From assembly GCF_023065955.2 (NCBI RefSeq), contig NW_026623100.1, positions 71,800,727 through 71,864,726 on the forward strand: a stretch of 64,000 nt of DNA. Direction: 5' to 3'. The notes under the pieces are model-generated. The model did no database searches. It was not told the origin of the DNA and saw only the letters and a program-made list of their open reading frames with translations. The translations under genes were made by a program, and so were the position numbers. This DNA is from Ursus arctos (lineage: Eukaryota > Chordata > Mammalia > Carnivora > Ursidae). Of the stretch, positions 58,905 to 64,000 are shown piece after piece; position 1 is the first letter of the stretch; each line of letters starts with the position of its first letter.

Positions 58905-61780
58905 AGCAGTGTCTCCTAACTAAGTATTTCTGTCAGCATCCTCCAGGTTCCCACCTTCCTGACCGCGGCAGAAGGAGCAGCTTCCTCTTTCAGGTCAGCT
59001 CTGTAGTCTTTCAGGATTTATTCCTCTTACTGTCACCTAACCCTCTCTTTCAGCCCTTCCCATTATTTTGTAGGCACCTCCTGAACTACTTTACTATATT
59101 CTATCTCTTTCTCCTTAAAATATCTGGGAGGATTCAATTTCCTATTTAAACAATAACAACAACAACAGCAAAGCAAATTAATCAGATGACTGACCAGAGA
59201 GAAGCAGCATAAAGTTTCAAATAAAAACTACCCTGCTGATGATCAAGTGATGGCATAGACAGAAGACACAAAGAAATTGAGCATTACAGCTTGAGAGGGA
59301 GGGGGCTGATGAAGGAGAGGCAGCCATGATGGCATTTCTTTGGTGAAAGCACTGATGTCAGAACATCAGTTTCCAATGTGAAACTACCAAAGGAACTGGA
59401 AACCTACCAAAGGAATTTGGGTAGCACATAATATCCTGGTGAGGAGATCCATTTGGGGAACTAAATTATAACCAGAAATTTGATTATAGGATCAGAAGGA
59501 AGGACGTGAATTCTGTCGGAGGTTGAACGTGGTGACATGAGCAGTGATACCCGTATTAGGTGAATTCATAAGCAAGTGCTTTATGCTCCGGATGGCCAAG
59601 GCTCTTGAAGTGGGCCTTGTGAGGATGTGTTCTGTTATTGCTGACTACACCACCTTCTGAGTGACATTTTCTCCGTTCTTTTTTTAAATATGTGCTTATC
59701 ACCTAAATATTGCTAGTCTGCCCCAGGAAATATTTCACCTCTATTACACCCCACAGAGAAGTAAAAGGGGCCAAGTGAATTAGCCATACTCAAAGACCCA
59801 GGTAGGGGTAGAGGTATATATTATTCATAGTTGGAAAAGCTGACCTGTGAGAGAGTATCTGTGAATCTTTCCTAATATGAGATTTCTGGTGAACAGATTA
59901 ATTTATCACAGCTGTTTTCCATTTAGAAAAAATGTAATAAGTACTAGGCTTCCTTCAGCAGGCAATTTGATGAAGACTGTAGAATGACGTGTGATGGATA
60001 ATCCTGTATGTGTTTGGGGCAGTGTGAATAGATTAGAAAGACATTCATAACCGAAACCCCGGCTACACTAGGAATATTTATTTCTATTTATCTGCTGCAA
60101 GTCACATCAGAGAAGTAAAGGTAAGAGGGGATTCAAAGTCTAGATGTGAGTTTTTAAGAACCAGATTGCAGTGCATTGAAGGCAAGGACATGTTTGAGTA
60201 TTTTCTGCTTCCTGCTAACATCTGCCGAGGGGCTCTAAGATATCAGTGACTCACAGGATACTCGGGTGATTATTTGATTAATTATTTAACGACCAAAAAC
60301 TAAGGTGTCTACCACCCTATCGATGGCCAGGGTAGATGGAGCTGATTTAAGTGGCCTGACAGATGGTCTCTTCCTACACCCTGGAAAATAAGTTCAACCT
60401 TCACAGCGAGTAGAGGGTTCTTTTGGCTTCTGACAGAAATGCTGGATTCTCCCGTACACTCTTACTCAAAACATGGAATGAGCCATATGACAGAGCCTTG
60501 AGTAAGTGTGTCATCGTTTTTGACAGCTATAGTCAATAGTAAATTGGAACTTCGTAGGAGGGAAACTAGAATGTCAACAAAGAAAGCTCACAGGCTAAAA
60601 AGAATTTACCTTGCCACAAATTCCCCTGGAAATATCTATATAGTTCATTCAAATTATTGACTAGTGCCTCCCAGTTCTTTCTGCAGATACCTGTGGATTC
60701 TAGTAAGTAGTCTGCCTTCCGTCCTTGAAAGAGGATTTACCAAAATCAACACAGTTAATTCTGCCACACCCAGTATGTATTTACTCTGGCTAATAATTAA
60801 TTTTCAAATAAGTATATATGCACGAAAAAAAATAAAGAGGCCTTCTTTTCTTTTTAAAATAATGCCACCATTCTTGCAAATCCCTGAGATCATCAATTCA
60901 TAGGACAAATTAGAAAACGTGATTAAACTCACTAGAGAAAGTTCTTTCTAGAATAATTACTATTTATGTGAGATATTTCACATATATTATCTCTAGTACT
61001 AAGTGACATGCCTGGAAACCGATGGGCCCATAATTTGAACCAAAGTTTTTCAGGTTTTAGAAGTTTTGGCTCCTTCCTATACTAGTGCATTTCTTTTAGT
61101 GAACTAAAATAAGGCCCATAGAAAAAGTTAAAATTTTCTCTAAAACCAAAGCAATAGTAGATTTTTCATTTTCATATTTATAATCATTGTTTTTCTCAGT
61201 CTGTCCCTTTAATATATTCATTTTCTAGAGTAGATGATATTTTAAGTAAGGTTATGTCTGCCTGATAGGTCAAGAATGTGTTAAATTTTTTTCATTGACT
61301 ACTATATTTAGTTTCTGTCAACACAAGTTAATTGAAAAGGTTTCTGCATAATATCCCTAAGTGTAAATTATTTATCAAGGTGGTTAAAAAATCCAGTGCC
61401 CCATCCAGAGTGTTGGTTTCCTGCCAAAGGGATATATATCATCTTTCATGGGTTTGCAGAAATTGCACAAACAATGAAATGTCTGAGTTAAATCATAATA
61501 CAATGATCAAAAGAGCTGTATTACTGTACTTTATAGTAAATGCATCCATTTCTTTTGAAATAAAGCAGTTTTCACTCTCCAACATCTGCTGAAAACTCAG
61601 AAATTATACATATCCTATTAGTGAAAACCCTCTAAAGAGTCCAAATACTTAGAATAGTTTTCCCACTTTGCAATTGATAACACATTTGGCATATCAATAT
61701 TATTTCATGTAAAATTTTCTGAATAAAGTAAGAGGTGACAAGGAAAATACTTTTTGTGTTTCATTTTCAAAAAAATTATT
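58905..61780. other. Downstream intergenic sequence
   Basis: No gene or clear repeat recognised apart from a short (AAC)n at 59152-59168. AT-rich toward 61800. Confidence 0.4.
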
Positions 61781-62912
61781 TGAGGGAACTTTGGCTTCTG
61801 GAAATGACAGGCTAGGTTACTTAGACCAATACTTATTTAAGGACAATGGACAATTCTGGATAAAAATAGAAAAAAATAGGCAAACAAGGTGGTGGGAAAT
61901 TTTTAGGTCAAAATCAGGCAAACATGAAGTAAGAATCCTAGAAGTTAAGAAAGAAGGCAAATTACCTTTGTCCAGATGACATTTGTCTCCTTAGCAGAAA
62001 CAATGATGAATGTAAAGTTTTGTTTTGACTCCCCAGAACCTGAAGGAGGATAGAAAAGAAATCTTCCATAAAATCTGGGATTCAATACAAACTCTCACAA
62101 ATTTAAATTAAGCTGGGATTCCGAAGGACTCCACACTCATGGTAAGTAGGAGAAAGAATTAACTTTGAATTATACTCCTGACTGGCCCATGGAATAGGGA
62201 CATTGTCTTCACACTGAGCGGAAGAGGGAGCATATAATAGAAGAGAAAACCCATACCTGCAAGTAGGGCTAAGCCATGGTCCCCAGGCAGAAGTACATAT
62301 GGTTTCACCACAGCGATCCAAAATCAGCTCAAACCATCAATTTGGTCTAAAGTCATTTAGGACTGGCAGTACCCTAGGTGACCAGCAGAAAGAAAGCCAA
62401 ATCCTCCTCTGAGGAAAGGACCTTCATAAAAGGGCTTGGACAGCCTCCATAATTAATTTTTTTTCAAAGTCAATGAGTAGCTAAGGTCCACGCACAGGTA
62501 CCGGGAGTAAGAATCAGCAGCACTGATCCAAGAATTTCAGAGACGGGAATTATCAGACATAGATGATATAATAACTATGTTTACTATGCTCAGAAAAGTA
62601 AAAATGAGCTTGAAAAGTTCATCAGAGAGAAACTACAAAAGTGACAACTTTTACAACTATGTAACACTTCTAGAAATGAGTTCATTTAATTTGTAGCAAA
62701 TTATAACAAATATAATTTATAACGAAATTCTAACAAATGAAAAATTCAGAAGATGGATTTGGCTGCTGATTGAACACAGCAGAGGAGAGAAGTAATAAAC
62801 TAAAGAGACGGATCAGAAGAAATAATGCAGAAAGCCGCAAAGGGACACATAAGGATGGACATTTTAGGGGAAAGATCAGGAAATGTGGTTGCTAGAAAAT
62901 AATATAGTTTTA

Positions 62913-63078
62913 GGGGTGTGTGGGTGACTGAGTTGATTAAGCATCTGACTCTGTTTCAGCTCAGGTCAGGTTTTCGTATTAGGCTCTGTGCTGAGCATGG
63001 AGCCTGCTTGAGATTCTCTCTCCCCTCTTCCTCTGCCTCTCCCCCCACTTGCTCGCTCTCTCTCTCTCAAAAAAGTGT
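62913..63078 (+). mobile_element. CAN-SINE, diverged
   Basis: Head GGGGTGTGTGGGTGACTGAGTTG, core GCATCTGACTC, body CTCTCCCCTCTTCCTCTGCC, short CTCTCTCAAAAAAG tail. No clear target-site duplication; older copy. Confidence 0.8.
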
Positions 63079-63384
63079 ATATATATTTTATTGGAGTTAT
63101 AGAAAGAACAGGAAGAGAGAATAGGGACAGAGGCAATATTTGAAGAGATAGTGACAGAGAATTTTCCAGAACCGATGAAAAACAATAATCCTCAACTTCA
63201 ACAAGCCTAATTGTAAAAGCAGCATTCAAAAGGCACACACTGAAAACTTACGTCCACACAACAAACTGCACAACAGATATTTAGAGGAGCCGCACTCCTC
63301 AGTACCAAACCTTTGAAGCAACCAAGATGTACGTCAGTAGGTAAATGGTTAAGTAAACTGTGGTACATCCAAACAACGTAATGT

Positions 63385-63580
63385 GTGTTTTTTTAAATTT
63401 TATTTATTAATTTGACAGAGAGAGAGACAGCCAGCGAGAGAGGGAACACGAGCAGGGGGAGTGGGAGAGGAAGAAGCAGGCTCCCAGCAGAGGAGCCTGA
63501 TGTGGAGCTCGATCCCAGAACACCGGGATCACGCCCTGAGCCGAAGGCAGACGCTTAACAACTGAGCCACCCAGGCGCCC
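63385..63580 (-). mobile_element. CAN-SINE, young-looking, minus strand
   Basis: Reverse tail TTTTATTTATTAATTTGACAG, GA-rich body and head ending ACTGAGCCACCCAGGCGCCC. Perfect 16 bp target-site duplication CCAAACAACGTAATGT at 63369-63384 and 63581-63596. The long perfect duplication and near-consensus body suggest a recent insertion. Confidence 0.96.
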
Positions 63581-64000
63581 CCAAACAACGTAATGTTACT
63601 CAGCACTAAAAAGAAATGAGACCTCAAGCCATGAGAAGACACAGAGGGACCTTCGGTGCATATTGTTAAGTGAAAGAAGTCAATCTGAAAAGGCCACATC
63701 CGAAATATATACACATGTGAAAGGTAGTAATGGACTGAATGAAACTAACTGCCAACCTAGAATTCCATACTCAATCAAAGTATAGATCCAGGATGGGTGT
63801 AAAATAAAAATGTGAACAAACATAAACATACCAAAATGGAGAGAACGGCCACAGCTGAACCCCATCAGAGGACATTCTAAACAATTCACTTCAGGCATAA
63901 GGAAAGTAATTCCAGATGGAAGTCCTGAGGAGATAAGACCGAAGAAAACATTAAGTATAAAATAGATAATTATATTAGAAAATAAGAATTCTATGAACAT

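Larger units (their letters stand above)
61781..64000 (+). mobile_element. Ancient L1M region, split by two SINEs
   Basis: Fragments of L1M 5' region in order: CTTCTGGAAATGACAGG, CAGCAGAGGAGAGAAGTAAT, TTGGAGTTATAGAAAGAACAGG, AATATTTGAAGAGATAGTGAC, CCAACCTAGAATTCCATACTC and CACTTCAGGCATAAGG. An L1 3' piece (GAAGCAACCAAGATGTACGTC, TTACTCAGCACTAAAAAG) sits around 63300-63715. It runs off the right edge. Reading frames are broken. Confidence 0.6.

Noticed and set aside
62966..63238. 90-codon minus-strand ORF rich in Arg/Glu/Ser
   Set aside because: It translates the CT/GA-rich body of the CAN-SINE at 62913-63078 in reverse.

Overview
This is a nuclear genomic window from a mammal, almost certainly a caniform carnivore of the bear/seal/mustelid (arctoid) kind. 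The evidence is at least nine tRNA-derived CAN-SINEs of carnivore type (A/B-box head reading 'GCCTGGGTGGCTCAGT', CT-rich middle, AATAAATAAA tail), most with clear target-site duplications. Their internal sequence does not look like the dog or cat subfamilies as I know them. Carnivore L1 3' ends and older mammalian repeats (MIR, L2, MaLR LTRs, hAT/MER elements) make up most of the rest. The species cannot be fixed from the sequence alone.

Two protein genes lie head to tail on the + strand. Their order and identity match the mammalian NT5C1B-RDH14 locus (human 2p24). NT5C1B (cytosolic 5'-nucleotidase IB) is spread over ten coding exons from 26073 to 45048 and encodes about 616 residues. Its first two coding exons (11 and 30 codons) are too short to stand out as ORFs and were found by reading for splice sites and homology to the family's N-terminus. 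RDH14 (retinol dehydrogenase 14, a short-chain dehydrogenase) follows 3.1 kb downstream. It has a GC-rich first exon in a CpG island (48154-48546) and a second exon (51784-52401) and encodes 336 residues. All splice junctions are GT-AG and phases agree, so both genes look intact. NT5C1B's penultimate coding exon and RDH14's second exon share phase 0, so the read-through transcript known from human could also be spliced in frame here.

Layout: 1-26072 is intergenic sequence with SINEs, MIR/L2 remnants, two or three LTR-like elements, an L1M 3' end and a nested hAT > L1 > SINE stack at 21.3-22.1 kb. 26073-45048 is NT5C1B; its introns hold a U6 snRNA pseudogene, two carnivore L1 3' ends, two CAN-SINEs and about 4 kb of ancient antisense L1. 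45049-48153 is the spacer leading to the RDH14 promoter, which has a CCAAT box and a ZNF143-type motif. 52402-64000 is downstream intergenic sequence with a perfect RFX X-box beside a hairpin at 58.86 kb and an L1M region split by two CAN-SINEs at the right edge.

Functionally the genes are unrelated. NT5C1B hydrolyses AMP to adenosine in the cytosol and is expressed mainly in testis in other mammals. RDH14 is a membrane-anchored NADP(H)-dependent retinoid oxidoreductase with a housekeeping-type promoter. I found no CRISPR, operon-like or microbial system and no convincing novel protein family. The most useful leads are regulatory elements, the read-through geometry, a possible unannotated exon and informative nested insertions. 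All repeat boundaries and family names were assigned by eye and are approximate.
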